From positions 1-47,299 of the forward strand of contig JBAJNM010000011.1 in NCBI GenBank assembly GCA_036881865.1: a DNA stretch of 47,299 bases, in the 5' to 3' direction. Below the pieces are notes generated by a model that saw only the letters and a program-made list of their open reading frames with translations, had not been told where the DNA came from and made no database searches. This DNA comes from Parvularculales bacterium (lineage in GTDB: Bacteria > Pseudomonadota > Alphaproteobacteria > JAPOUT01 > JBAJNM01). Shown piece by piece: positions 17,715 through 26,139 of this stretch. Made by a program: the position numbers and the translations under genes. How positions within the stretch are numbered: the stretch's first letter is position 1; each line of letters starts with the position of its first letter.

Positions 17715-19115
17715 ATGACTTCTCGCCATAGCCGCTTCTGGATAAATCTTGCTGCCTTATCGGGTCTCGCCATGGGGGGGCTTGGCTGTGGGGCAGTGCA
17801 GAATACTCAGCCCTACGCCAGGTCTCATGACGGTTCTATGCCAGAGGTGCAAAACTTCACGCTGGACAATGGCATGTATGTCATTGTCATCCCCGACCAT
17901 CGCGCACCGGTTGTAACCCACATGATCTGGTATCGTGTTGGGGCTGCCGATGAGCCATCTGGCCAATCAGGAGTGGCACATTTTTTAGAACATTTGATGT
18001 TTAAAGGTACGGAAAAAACACCTCAATGGGAGTTCTCTAAAACCGTTGCTCGTCAGGGCGGTCAGGATAATGCGTTCACAGGACAAGATTTCACGGCTTA
18101 TTTTCAGTTGATTGCCCGCGACCGTTTGCCTTTGGTTATGGACTTGGAAGCTGACAGAATGACCAACATCAACCCCACAGAGCGTGATGTGACTACAGAG
18201 CGTGATGTAGTGTTGGAGGAACGCCGGGGCCAACTGACAGATCGTCCTTTGACTTTATTGGGTGCAAAAATGCAAGCGGCTCTCTACGGAGACCACCCTT
18301 ACGGCATTCCTGTTATAGGTTTTACTGAAGAAACGGCAGCCCTTACCCGTGATGATGTGTTATCTTTTTATGAAATTTTTTACGCACCGAATAATGCGGC
18401 ATTGGTTATAGCGGGTGATGTGACCGTTGATGAAGTGCGTGCGCTGGCGATGCGTTATTATGGTCCTATTCCGGCGCATAAAGGGATCCCCCTGCGTGAG
18501 AGAGGGGATATCGCAGAACTCAGTAAGCCAGTGCATATTGTTCACCGCGACCGGCGGGTTAAACAACCCTCATTGCAACGCATATATCTGGCAGACAGTT
18601 ACAACAGCGCAGGCTTGCCTCAAGCGACAGCCATTGACATGCTAGTTGATATTTTGGGTGGAGGCACAACAGCGCGTTTATATCAGGCGTTGGTGGTAGA
18701 TAAAGAACTTGCCGTTGACGCGGGGGCGTGGTCTGTCACTGAGGTTGAAGATAGAGGGCGGATTGGCTTTTATGCTACTCCCCGTGAGGGCATAAGTCTT
18801 GAGCGGCTGGAAACGGCTCTTGATGAAGAAATTAATCGGCTGCGCACTGAGGGCGTTAGACAAGAAGAGGTGGAGCGCGCCCAACGTCGTATTGTTGCGC
18901 AACAGGTTTATGCGCGGGACAATCAACAGGATAGAGCGCATACTTATGGTATCGCATGGGCAACCGGCACATCTCCGGAAGAGATGATGAGATGGCCTGA
19001 AGTAGCCCGCACGATAACGGCGGATAAGGTGACCGAGGCAGCACGGCGTTATTTTAACCCTCAACAGGCGGTTACCGGTTGGCTCATGCCGGAAGATGAA
19101 AGAGGGGGGCGGTGA
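17715..19115 (+). CDS. M16 family zinc metallopeptidase, catalytic subunit
   Basis: The 466-aa protein is a pitrilysin-type peptidase with the inverted zinc motif HFLEH (His89, Glu92, His93) and the distal zinc ligand in LEERRG (Glu168 or Glu169). It has an N-terminal hydrophobic export signal followed by a Cys (GGLGC), a poor lipobox, so it may be periplasmic or membrane-attached. Homologues resemble bacterial zinc proteases and the mitochondrial processing peptidase beta subunit. It is followed three nt later by a non-catalytic M16 partner; such pairs commonly form a heterodimer. The position after lspA and a lipoprotein gene suggests work on envelope or exported peptides, but no substrate can be named. 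Confidence 0.9.
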   Translation: MTSRHSRFWINLAALSGLAMGGLGCGAVQNTQPYARSHDGSMPEVQNFTLDNGMYVIVIPDHRAPVVTHMIWYRVGAADEPSGQSGVAHFLEHLMFKGTEKTPQWEFSKTVARQGGQDNAFTGQDFTAYFQLIARDRLPLVMDLEADRMTNINPTERDVTTERDVVLEERRGQLTDRPLTLLGAKMQAALYGDHPYGIPVIGFTEETAALTRDDVLSFYEIFYAPNNAALVIAGDVTVDEVRALAMRYYGPIPAHKGIPLRERGDIAELSKPVHIVHRDRRVKQPSLQRIYLADSYNSAGLPQATAIDMLVDILGGGTTARLYQALVVDKELAVDAGAWSVTEVEDRGRIGFYATPREGISLERLETALDEEINRLRTEGVRQEEVERAQRRIVAQQVYARDNQQDRAHTYGIAWATGTSPEEMMRWPEVARTITADKVTEAARRYFNPQQAVTGWLMPEDERGGR

Positions 19116-19118
19116 GTC

Positions 19119-20456
19119 ATGAGTATGGTCCCTCTAGTGTTTTTGAAACAGAGTGTAGTGACAGCGGCAGTACTTCTGTCATTGACGGGTACAGCGCATG
19201 CAGTAGATATTCAGCGCATAGTAAGTCCGGGTGGTATTGAAGCGTGGTTGGTGGAAGATTATAGCGTACCGCTTATTGCTTTGCGGGCTGCTTGGGACAG
19301 GGGATGGGTTGCAGACCCTTCTGATAAAGTGGGGTTGACTAATCTGGGAATTAATCTTTTGTGGGAAGGGGCGGGAGATTACGATGCAACAGAGTTTCAG
19401 GAACAAGTTGAAGGGTTGAACATTCGGCTTCGGGTTTCAGCCGGACGGGATAATATACAGGTGGGGTTGGAGATTTTGGTGGAAAATCAGAATGTAGCTT
19501 TTGGCTTGTTACGTCTGGCCTTAACGGACCCCCGCTTTGATGATGATGCTATTGGACGGGTGCGTGACCAAATCGTGACATCCATTAGGTGGGATGAGCA
19601 AAATCCGGGCCGCATTGCCAATCAGGAATGGTTTAAGGCTTACTTCGGGGATCACCCTTATGGCCGTGATGGACGAGGTACCGAGGAGAGTTTAGCGACT
19701 CTTCAAAAATTTGACCTCAAAGTATGGCATCAAGAGGCTTTAACGAGGGATAACTTATATGTGGTTGTGGTGGGCGCGATTGATGCAGATAGCCTCAAGC
19801 CGATTCTGGATGACGTTTTCGGGGGGTTACCTGCAACAGCACCTCCTCTCGCAGTGACAAACATAACCCACAGCGAGCCCCGAACGATTGTTGTGCCTCT
19901 TGATACCGCTCAGACGGCCATCACCTATGGTGCGTTGGGCCTTAAGCTGGATGATCCGGATTTTTTGGCGGCATTTGTGATGAACTACATTCTGGGGGAT
20001 GCTGGTTTGTCGTCCAGACTTATAGAAGAATTACGTGAAAAACGTGGGATCGTTTATGAGGCGTATTCATATCTTTCGCCTTTTGATCAGGAGGGCGTTT
20101 TTATAGGGTTTATGGCAACGGAAAACGATAACGTATCTGAGGCTATGACCGTTGTGCGTGACGAACTCGCCCGCATTGCTGAGGAAGGTGTTAGTAAGGA
20201 AGAACTTAATGATGCCAAAACCTATCTTACGGGCGCTTATCCCTTGCGGTTTACCTCTAATATTGCCATAGCCGACCAACTTATCGGTATTAGGGTGGAA
20301 AATCTCGGCATTGATTATGTAGCCCGCCGCAATGATATGGTGAACGCTGTAAGCCTTGATGACATTCAACGGGCAGCACAGCGTATTCTGGGTTCGGGCG
20401 ACTTGACGGTTGTTATGGTAGGCGCACCGGAAGGGGTTTCTGGTTCTACGCCATAA
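19119..20456 (+). CDS. M16 family protein, non-catalytic subunit
   Basis: This 445-aa protein has a clear Sec signal peptide with an AHA-V cleavage site after residue 28. It has the two-domain M16 fold, with SRLIEELREKRGIVYEAYSY near residues 294-313 supplying the Arg/Tyr pair that binds substrate in the C-terminal half. At the place of the zinc site it reads VGLTNLGINLLWEG, so the HxxEH motif is absent and it cannot bind zinc there. It is paired with the active M16 gene immediately upstream. By analogy with other M16 pairs, this subunit probably completes the substrate chamber. A ribosome-binding purine run (GAGGGGGGCGGTGAG) lies at the end of the preceding gene. Confidence 0.9.
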   Translation: MSMVPLVFLKQSVVTAAVLLSLTGTAHAVDIQRIVSPGGIEAWLVEDYSVPLIALRAAWDRGWVADPSDKVGLTNLGINLLWEGAGDYDATEFQEQVEGLNIRLRVSAGRDNIQVGLEILVENQNVAFGLLRLALTDPRFDDDAIGRVRDQIVTSIRWDEQNPGRIANQEWFKAYFGDHPYGRDGRGTEESLATLQKFDLKVWHQEALTRDNLYVVVVGAIDADSLKPILDDVFGGLPATAPPLAVTNITHSEPRTIVVPLDTAQTAITYGALGLKLDDPDFLAAFVMNYILGDAGLSSRLIEELREKRGIVYEAYSYLSPFDQEGVFIGFMATENDNVSEAMTVVRDELARIAEEGVSKEELNDAKTYLTGAYPLRFTSNIAIADQLIGIRVENLGIDYVARRNDMVNAVSLDDIQRAAQRILGSGDLTVVMVGAPEGVSGSTP

Positions 20457-20465
20457 CTTCAATTA

Positions 20466-20521
20466 TTCACGTAAGGCCCTACCCGTGGTATGCTCTGACT
20501 CATGATACACTAAAAGTCAGA
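20466..20521 (+). promoter_or_regulatory. Candidate mutL promoter with overlapping inverted repeat
   Basis: TTCACG at 20466-20471 and TATGCT at 20489-20494 are separated by 17 nt, and the -10 is preceded by TGG, an extended -10 pattern. An inverted repeat, TCTGACT (20494-20500) and AGTCAGA (20515-20521), covers the expected start point. It could be an operator or an RNA hairpin just before the mutL ribosome-binding site. The -35 match is weak. Confidence 0.3.
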
Positions 20522-20538
20522 ACGAAAGAGGGTCTTCT

Positions 20539-22404
20539 ATGTCTGTTATTAAGCGCCTGTCTGAAGATGCCGTTAATCGTATCGCCGCCGGTGAAGTGGT
20601 GGAGCGCCCGGCAAGTGTGGTGCGAGAACTCACAGAAAATTCTCTGGATGCCGGTGCACGACAGATTGATATCACCATAGAAGAAGGTGGCCTGCAGGCC
20701 ATCGTCATTGACGATGATGGTTGCGGTATGGATAAAGACGATCTCGCTTTATGTGTTGAGCGTCATGCAACGTCAAAATTGTCTATTGATGGTGGTCGCG
20801 ATGACATTTTGAATATCCGCACGTTGGGATTTCGCGGTGAAGCGTTGCCCTCTATTGGGTCTGTAGCGCGGCTTGTTATCATCAGCTGCACTAGCCGGGA
20901 AGAGACAGCCTATAGTATCACGGTGGACAATGGTACGGCGCATTCTGCCCGGCCAGCAGCCGGTGGACGGGGGACTCACGTTGAGGTGCGGGATATTTTT
21001 CGTAACTTACCCGCCCGCCTTAAGTTTATGAAATCCACCCGCGCTGAGGCCGGGGCTATTGGCGATGTAGTGCGCCGTCTTGCTATGGCTCACAATGAGG
21101 TTGGTTTTAGGTTGATGTCCGGTGGACGGGCCATCGTGGATTGTCCTCCTGATGACAGTTCTGAAGAACGCCTCAGGCGCATCATGGGGGCTGAGTTTAT
21201 GGATAACGCTCTACCGGTAGATGCCACCCGCGAGGGAATCCGGTTTAGCGGATATGCAGGACTGCCTACATATAATCGGGCCAATGCTCAAATGCAGTTT
21301 TTGTTTGTTAATGGGCGTCCTGTTCGTGACCGCTTGCTGGCGGGTGCTGTGCGGGGGGCATATGCTGATGTGCTGGCTCGCAATCGGCATCCGGCATTGG
21401 TTATGTTTCTCACCCTGCCACCCCATGAAGTGGACGTTAATGTGCATCCCACTAAGGCTGAGGTGCGGTTTCGTGTGCCCGCTGCGGTACGAGGGTTGGT
21501 GGTAAGTGCCTTGCATCATACGCTGGTAAGTGCTGGACATAAAGCCGCTACCAGTGTTAGTCAGGCAGCCGTTGGAGCTTTGCGGCAGGGCGGGGGTGTG
21601 CCTTATTCAGGTCATCGTGGTGGGAGGGCAAGGGGTGCGTCGCCTAATCTTATGGGGTTGGGTGAACAGGCCTCTGTTGGGGTGCCGGGTGGGGAGCAAC
21701 AACCAAATTTTGGTATGTCTTCTGCTCCCGCTATGCCTGGCCTTGAGCGGGCAGATATTTATAGTGGTCGTGTTGAGGGTGATGGCGGAAATGAAGGAGT
21801 TAGCACACAAGAATTACCGGATGGTATGCCTTTAGGGGTTGCCAGAGCGCAGGTGCATGAGACGTATATTGTAGCGCAAACCCATGATGGCATTGTTATT
21901 GTTGACCAGCATGCAGCTCATGAAAGACTTGTTCATGAGCGCTTCAAGCATTCTCTTGCTGTGTCTGGTGTTGAGCGTCAGACATTATTAACACCGGAAG
22001 TGGTTGAGTTGGATGCCGCTGTGGTAGAGCAGTTGATGCAGCGGGCTGGTGAGCTAGCAGATCTGGGGTTAGTGATTGAACGGTTTGGGGAGGATGCCAT
22101 TGTGGTGCGGGAGACGCCGGCTTTGTTGGGGCCGTGTGATGCTGCGGCTTTGGTACGTGATTTGGCCGACGATGTAGCGGAGTTAGGTGAGGCGTTGAGC
22201 TTAAAAGAACAGTTGGAGGAGATTTCAGGAACCATGGCTTGTCACGGCAGTGTGCGTGCAGGTCGTCGGTTGAGTGCTGATGAGATGAATGCTCTTCTGC
22301 GGGAGATGGAGGCAACGCCGTTGTCCGGTCAATGCAATCATGGTCGTCCTACGTATGTAGAGATGAAATTGGGCGACATTGAGCGCTTGTTTGGTAGGCG
22401 CTGA
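20539..22404 (+). CDS. mutL: DNA mismatch repair protein MutL (endonuclease type)
   Basis: MutL couples MutS mismatch recognition to strand incision. The N-terminal GHKL ATPase has IAAGEVVERPASVVREL (about residues 14-30), the ENSLDAGA box, DDGCGM and TLGFRGEALPSI. A variable linker of about residues 335-430 follows. The C-terminal domain has the metal-binding endonuclease motif DQHA-x2-E-x4-E (from Asp456), plus CHGSVRAG and CNHGRP. This marks a nicking MutL, as expected where MutH is missing. At 621 aa it is of normal length. It follows the M16 pair, a conserved alphaproteobacterial order. Its 3' end almost meets the convergent rsmD. Confidence 0.97.
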   Translation: MSVIKRLSEDAVNRIAAGEVVERPASVVRELTENSLDAGARQIDITIEEGGLQAIVIDDDGCGMDKDDLALCVERHATSKLSIDGGRDDILNIRTLGFRGEALPSIGSVARLVIISCTSREETAYSITVDNGTAHSARPAAGGRGTHVEVRDIFRNLPARLKFMKSTRAEAGAIGDVVRRLAMAHNEVGFRLMSGGRAIVDCPPDDSSEERLRRIMGAEFMDNALPVDATREGIRFSGYAGLPTYNRANAQMQFLFVNGRPVRDRLLAGAVRGAYADVLARNRHPALVMFLTLPPHEVDVNVHPTKAEVRFRVPAAVRGLVVSALHHTLVSAGHKAATSVSQAAVGALRQGGGVPYSGHRGGRARGASPNLMGLGEQASVGVPGGEQQPNFGMSSAPAMPGLERADIYSGRVEGDGGNEGVSTQELPDGMPLGVARAQVHETYIVAQTHDGIVIVDQHAAHERLVHERFKHSLAVSGVERQTLLTPEVVELDAAVVEQLMQRAGELADLGLVIERFGEDAIVVRETPALLGPCDAAALVRDLADDVAELGEALSLKEQLEEISGTMACHGSVRAGRRLSADEMNALLREMEATPLSGQCNHGRPTYVEMKLGDIERLFGRR

Positions 22405-22409
22405 TTTCA

Positions 22410-22976
22410 TTAAGAAGGACGCATCAAAAGAAACTGCGTGGTGCCCTGCACTCGCCTGTCAATCAACTCAAACTCCGGCGGTGGGTCAAGAGCGACGTGG
22501 GCAGCCTCTTCCAGAACACACACGGCGTTTGGGCTAAGACACCCGCCTTTATGAATGGCACTCAATGCCCTATAACCAAGATTACGCCGCCAGGGAGGAT
22601 CACAAAATACCAAATGGAATCCCTCAGTTGGGGCAATTCTGTCGGGGAGCGTTCTTAGGCGGCTCGCATCACGCCTTAGAACATGTGCACTATCAAGCAG
22701 AGATAAACGCGCAAGATTTTCTTCTATAAGAGAGCAGGCGGTTTTATCTTGCTCAACAAACAGAGCAAACGTCGCCCCGCGCGATAAAGCCTCAAGACCC
22801 AAAAGACCTGTACCTGCAAATAAATCCAGAACAGAACAGGGGGTAAAATCATCAATAAGCCCATGGGCTAAAACATTAAACAAACTCTCCCGCGCTTGGT
22901 CGCGGGTAGGCCGGATATGTTTCCCACGGGGAGCCTTTACCGGCCTGCCGGCAAGTCGTCCTCCGGTTAAGCGCAT
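22410..22976 (-). CDS. rsmD: 16S rRNA (guanine(966)-N2)-methyltransferase RsmD
   Basis: RsmD methylates N2 of G966 in 16S rRNA, in the assembled 30S head. The 188-aa protein starts with the family's RLTGGRLAGRPV and RPTRDQARESLFN segments (residues 2-34). The SAM-binding motif DLFAGTGLLGLEALSRGA is at 51-68 and the N6/N2-methylase catalytic motif FCDPPW is at 124-129. The start overlaps the end of the upstream pseudouridine synthase gene by ten nt, so they are translationally coupled. This adjacency is common in alphaproteobacteria. Confidence 0.94.
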   Translation of the reverse strand: MRLTGGRLAGRPVKAPRGKHIRPTRDQARESLFNVLAHGLIDDFTPCSVLDLFAGTGLLGLEALSRGATFALFVEQDKTACSLIEENLARLSLLDSAHVLRRDASRLRTLPDRIAPTEGFHLVFCDPPWRRNLGYRALSAIHKGGCLSPNAVCVLEEAAHVALDPPPEFELIDRRVQGTTQFLLMRPS

Positions 22977-23719
22977 GAGTTTGAGGTAGCTTTCAAAACA
23001 TCGCGCAGGGCGCGAGCGGGAACTATAGCAATCTCACCGGAAGCCAGACGCCCCAACTGGTAAGGCCCGTAAGATGCGCGAATAAGACGGTTAACCCGCA
23101 ATCCCAAAGACTCCATCAAACGTTTTACTTCGCGGTTTTTGCCTTCGGCCAGATTAACTGTCAGCCATAAATTAGAACCTTGAGCACGGTCAAGACGCGC
23201 CTCAACGGAGCCAAACATAAAACCATCAATGTTCCCACCGTCCTTAAGGCTATCCAGCGCCTTTTGGGTGATAGATCCAAACGCCCGCACCCGGTAGCGT
23301 CGCATGAAGCCATTTGACGGGCGCTCCAGCGTTCGCGCCAACCCCCCATCATTGGTCAGGAGTAATAATCCTTCGGTGTTGATGTCAAGCCGGCCCACGG
23401 TCATCAGACGGGGTAGATCTTTGGGTAAAGCATCAAATACTGTCGGACGATTTTGAGGATCACGGTTGGTGGTCACAAGACCACGCGGCTTGTGATAACG
23501 CCACAAGCGGGTCGGCGGGGGCTCGGTCAAAGGGGTGCCATCAACTATTACCGCTTGATCAGGTGTGACAACCACCGCTGGAGAGGTGAGGATGACATTA
23601 TCCACCGTGACCCGTCCTTCCATAATCCAGCGCTCGGCCTCACGTCTGGAGCACAATCCTGCCCGTGCCATGCGTCGGGCAATGCGTTCTCCATTTCGGG
23701 CTGTTTCAGGCGAGGTCAT
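22967..23719 (-). CDS. RsuA/RluB/RluE/RluF-family pseudouridine synthase
   Basis: The enzyme isomerises a specific uridine to pseudouridine, in rRNA in the characterised members. An N-terminal S4 RNA-binding domain (about residues 11-60, with RRMARAGLCSRREAE) is followed by the RsuA-type catalytic domain. Catalytic Asp112 lies in GRLDINTEGLLLLTNDG. The C-terminal part has the family block LAEGKNREVKRLMESLG. At 250 aa it is close to RluB or RsuA core length, and motif order does not decide the target; the rsmD neighbour is consistent with an rRNA target such as the RluB site. The start at ATG 23719 is followed by MTSPETARNGERIAR. Confidence 0.9.
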   Translation of the reverse strand: MTSPETARNGERIARRMARAGLCSRREAERWIMEGRVTVDNVILTSPAVVVTPDQAVIVDGTPLTEPPPTRLWRYHKPRGLVTTNRDPQNRPTVFDALPKDLPRLMTVGRLDINTEGLLLLTNDGGLARTLERPSNGFMRRYRVRAFGSITQKALDSLKDGGNIDGFMFGSVEARLDRAQGSNLWLTVNLAEGKNREVKRLMESLGLRVNRLIRASYGPYQLGRLASGEIAIVPARALRDVLKATSNSCA

Positions 23720-23810
23720 CCTGTGTTTTGACAGGGCACAGAAATCAGGTCAAGAGGCAGGGGATGCTTGATTTACCATCAGGATTTGAACAAGATAGGG
23801 TGATAACTCC

Positions 23811-24332
23811 ATGAAACATTCTACTGCTCCCCATATTTTATCTCTGCCTGAGCCCATGGCGCGGGCGCTGGCCGAGGCGCAGGCTGCCGGTCTGCGGGGT
23901 GAAGTACCTGTTGGGGCCGCTGTGGTTGACGGACAGGGCAATATTATAGCGGCAGCGGGAAACAATCATCACCGGTTATATGATCCCACCGCTCATGCGG
24001 AAATACTGGCACTACGGGAGGCTGCACATTATTTAGGTTGCACCCGCCTTGATGGTTGCGATTTATACGTAAGTTTGGAACCATGCGCCATGTGTGCAGG
24101 GGCTATATCTTTGGCGCGTATTCGGCGGCTTTATTATGGGGCGGAGGATATCAAAGGGGGCGCTGTGGATAACGGTCCGCGTTTTTTTGAGCAAACAACC
24201 TGTCAACATGCGCCGGATGTTTATGGTGGTATAGGGGCGCAGGAGGCAGCCCACCTTTTGCGGAATTTCTTTGCTGGATTACGCGATAAATCCGGAGTTT
24301 CTAGACCAGACTCGCCTTGGCAGCCCCAGTAA
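23811..24332 (+). CDS. tadA: tRNA-specific adenosine deaminase TadA
   Basis: TadA deaminates A34 of tRNA-Arg(ACG) to inosine so that it reads CGN codons. The 173-aa protein has the cytidine-deaminase zinc site His62-Ala-Glu64 (HAEILALREAA) and Pro-Cys92-x2-Cys95 (LEPCAMCAGAI). The block LYYGAEDIKGGAVDNG near residues 111-126 is characteristic of TadA. The length is normal. It diverges from the pseudouridine synthase gene, placing three RNA-modification genes side by side. Confidence 0.94.
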   Translation: MKHSTAPHILSLPEPMARALAEAQAAGLRGEVPVGAAVVDGQGNIIAAAGNNHHRLYDPTAHAEILALREAAHYLGCTRLDGCDLYVSLEPCAMCAGAISLARIRRLYYGAEDIKGGAVDNGPRFFEQTTCQHAPDVYGGIGAQEAAHLLRNFFAGLRDKSGVSRPDSPWQPQ

Positions 24333-24335
24333 TGC

Positions 24336-24352
24336 TATAGTGCTAACGTTAG
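24336..24352 (+). promoter_or_regulatory. Candidate -10 box and palindromic operator before an acyl-CoA dehydrogenase
   Basis: An extended -10 like TGCTATAGT (TATAGT at 24336-24341) is followed at once by a perfect 10-bp palindrome, CTAACGTTAG (24343-24352). The ATG at 24390 lies 37 nt further. A repressor at this place would block initiation, as TetR-family regulators do at acyl-CoA genes, but no regulator is encoded here. No good -35 was found. Confidence 0.3.
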
Positions 24353-24389
24353 ATTTTGTTGGAAGAGAATAACGAGCCGGAGGCCTCTC

Positions 24390-25634
24390 ATGATTTTTGA
24401 GCATAACGAAAAAACCCGTGAACTGATTAGTCGGGTGCAGAGTTTCATGGATGAGCATATCTATCCGGCGGAGCCGGTATATGCTCAACAGATGGAAGCA
24501 TTTGGCGATAATCGCTGGCAGGTGCCTCAGATACTTGAAGACTTGAAACCCAAAGCCAGAGCGGCGGGTTTGTGGAACTTGTTTCTGCCGGAATCATCTC
24601 TGGGCGGCGGCTTGACCAATATGGAATACGCACCCTTGTGTGAAATCATGGGGCATGTAGGGTTTGCTTCTGAAGTCTTTAACTGCTCGGCGCCTGATAC
24701 CGGCAATATGGAAGTGCTGGAGCGTTACGGCAGTGAAGAGCATAAAAACCAATGGCTCAAACCTTTGCTGGAAGGAGAAATTCGTTCAGCCTTTTTGATG
24801 ACAGAGCCGGGCGTTGCCTCCTCGGATGCCACCAACATCTGCACCCGCATTGAAAGAGATGGTGATGAGTATGTCATCAATGGGCGCAAATGGTGGTCGT
24901 CAGGTGTGGGTGATCCTCGATGCAAAATTGCCATTGTTATGGGCAAGACAGATCCTGATGCTCCACGGCACAAACAGCAATCTCAGATTTTGGTGCCTCT
25001 GGATGCCCCGGGCGTTGAGATTGTGCGTATGTTGCCGGTGTTTGGTTATGATGATGCACCCCACGGTCATGCGGAGGTTATACTGAACAATGTACGCGTA
25101 CCGGCCTCTAATCTTATTTTGGGCGAAGGTCGTGGTTTTGAAATTGCCCAAGGGCGTCTTGGGCCTGGCCGCATTCACCATTGCATGCGCACTATTGGTG
25201 TTACCGAGAGGGCGCTGGAGAAAATGTGTCACCGGCTTCTAACCCGTGAAGCGTTTGGTAAAAAAATCTCCGAGCATTCTGTCTGGGAGCAACGTGTGGC
25301 AGAAGCCCGTATTGATATTGAAATGACGAGGCTTCTAACCCTCAAGGCAGCCTACATGATGGATACGGTGGGCAACAAAGTAGCGCGTGCCGAGATTGCC
25401 ATGATTAAGGTGGCGGCCCCTCGTGTTGCTCTTAAGGTGATTGATGATGCTATTCAGGCCTTCGGCGGAGCAGGGGTTACAAGCGACCCGGGCTTGGCGC
25501 GGTCTTATGCCTCTATGCGCACACTGCGTTTAGCGGATGGTCCGGATGAAGTCCATTGCCGCACCATTGCACGGTTGGAATATGCCAAGCACGCCAATCC
25601 GGGCCCCGATGAGAGGCGCGCGGCGGCTGAGTAA
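24390..25634 (+). CDS. Acyl-CoA dehydrogenase family protein (ACAD11-like)
   Basis: This 414-aa flavoenzyme should introduce the alpha-beta double bond in an acyl-CoA. The FAD/substrate segment [16 protein letters not shown] (about residues 135-150) and the middle beta domain [16 protein letters not shown] are followed by the C-terminal helical domain. The C-terminal part carries [11 protein letters not shown] and [16 protein letters not shown] (about 393-408). The closing segment resembles the ACAD10/ACAD11-like long-chain or hydroxyacyl branch rather than short-chain ACADs. The gene stands alone with a candidate palindromic operator upstream, and is followed by a stem-loop before a convergent gene. 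Substrate chain length cannot be told. Confidence 0.88.
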   Translation: MIFEHNEKTRELISRVQSFMDEHIYPAEPVYAQQMEAFGDNRWQVPQILEDLKPKARAAGLWNLFLPESSLGGGLTNMEYAPLCEIMGHVGFASEVFNCSAPDTGNMEVLERYGSEEHKNQWLKPLLEGEIRSAFLMTEPGVASSDATNICTRIERDGDEYVINGRKWWSSGVGDPRCKIAIVMGKTDPDAPRHKQQSQILVPLDAPGVEIVRMLPVFGYDDAPHGHAEVILNNVRVPASNLILGEGRGFEIAQGRLGPGRIHHCMRTIGVTERALEKMCHRLLTREAFGKKISEHSVWEQRVAEARIDIEMTRLLTLKAAYMMDTVGNKVARAEIAMIKVAAPRVALKVIDDAIQAFGGAGVTSDPGLARSYASMRTLRLADGPDEVHCRTIARLEYAKHANPGPDERRAAAE

Positions 25635-25677
25635 CAGGATAGCCATCTAAGGAGCGCATTTGGTGGCACTCCTGTTA
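25632..25677. terminator. Shared stem-loop between convergent genes
   Basis: TAACAGGA (25632-25639, including the stop codon of the acyl-CoA dehydrogenase) pairs with TCCTGTTA (25670-25677). GCCATC (25642-25647) pairs with GGTGGC (25662-25667) inside it, across a 2x2 internal loop, leaving a 14-nt apical loop. Its place between convergent genes suits a bidirectional terminator, although no T-run is present on either side. Confidence 0.5.
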
Positions 25678-25684
25678 AGTTGTG

Positions 25685-26092
25685 CTAACCGGGGAAAGTT
25701 TCAAAAGCGGGAACACCCTCCGGCAGGACGTGAAAGTCTTGCTTGTCTTTGGTGTAAATAACCGCCTGAGGGCCTTCGAAGACGGCGGGGTTATCCAGAG
25801 AGCCTATTTTCAGCAAGACAACACCCGGCACTCCGGGGGCTAGAGAGGCAAGAGGAGTTCCGCACTCGCCGCAAAACTCACGGGTTACCGGATTTTCCAG
25901 ATCTGACCGGGAGAATGTCTTAGGCGTTCCTTGGGTGTATTCAAAACCACTCTCCGGAATACCCATAGTGAAATTATGTGCACCACCTGCAATGTGCTGA
26001 CATTCCCGACAATTACACTGAATTTTCATGGCTGGCTCGCCCGTGATTTTATAGCGCACCGCGCCACAATAGCATCCACCTGTTTCGTTCAT
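25685..26092 (-). CDS. GFA-family protein (glutathione-dependent formaldehyde-activating-like)
   Basis: The 135-aa protein is a small zinc-binding beta protein of the GFA/CENP-V family. The zinc-binding cysteines are arranged as CYC (7, 9), CNCRECQ (26, 28, 31) and CGECG (74, 77), the full family set. The founding member was named for glutathione-formaldehyde condensation, but most members have no proved reaction. The gene is 47 nt downstream of the EstB-like gene on the same strand and could be co-transcribed with it. The function beyond family membership is unknown. Confidence 0.85.
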   Translation of the reverse strand: MNETGGCYCGAVRYKITGEPAMKIQCNCRECQHIAGGAHNFTMGIPESGFEYTQGTPKTFSRSDLENPVTREFCGECGTPLASLAPGVPGVVLLKIGSLDNPAVFEGPQAVIYTKDKQDFHVLPEGVPAFETFPG

Positions 26093-26139
26093 AATGAGTC
26101 TCCTTTACAAAAGTGCCACAAGGGCATGGTGAGGTGATA

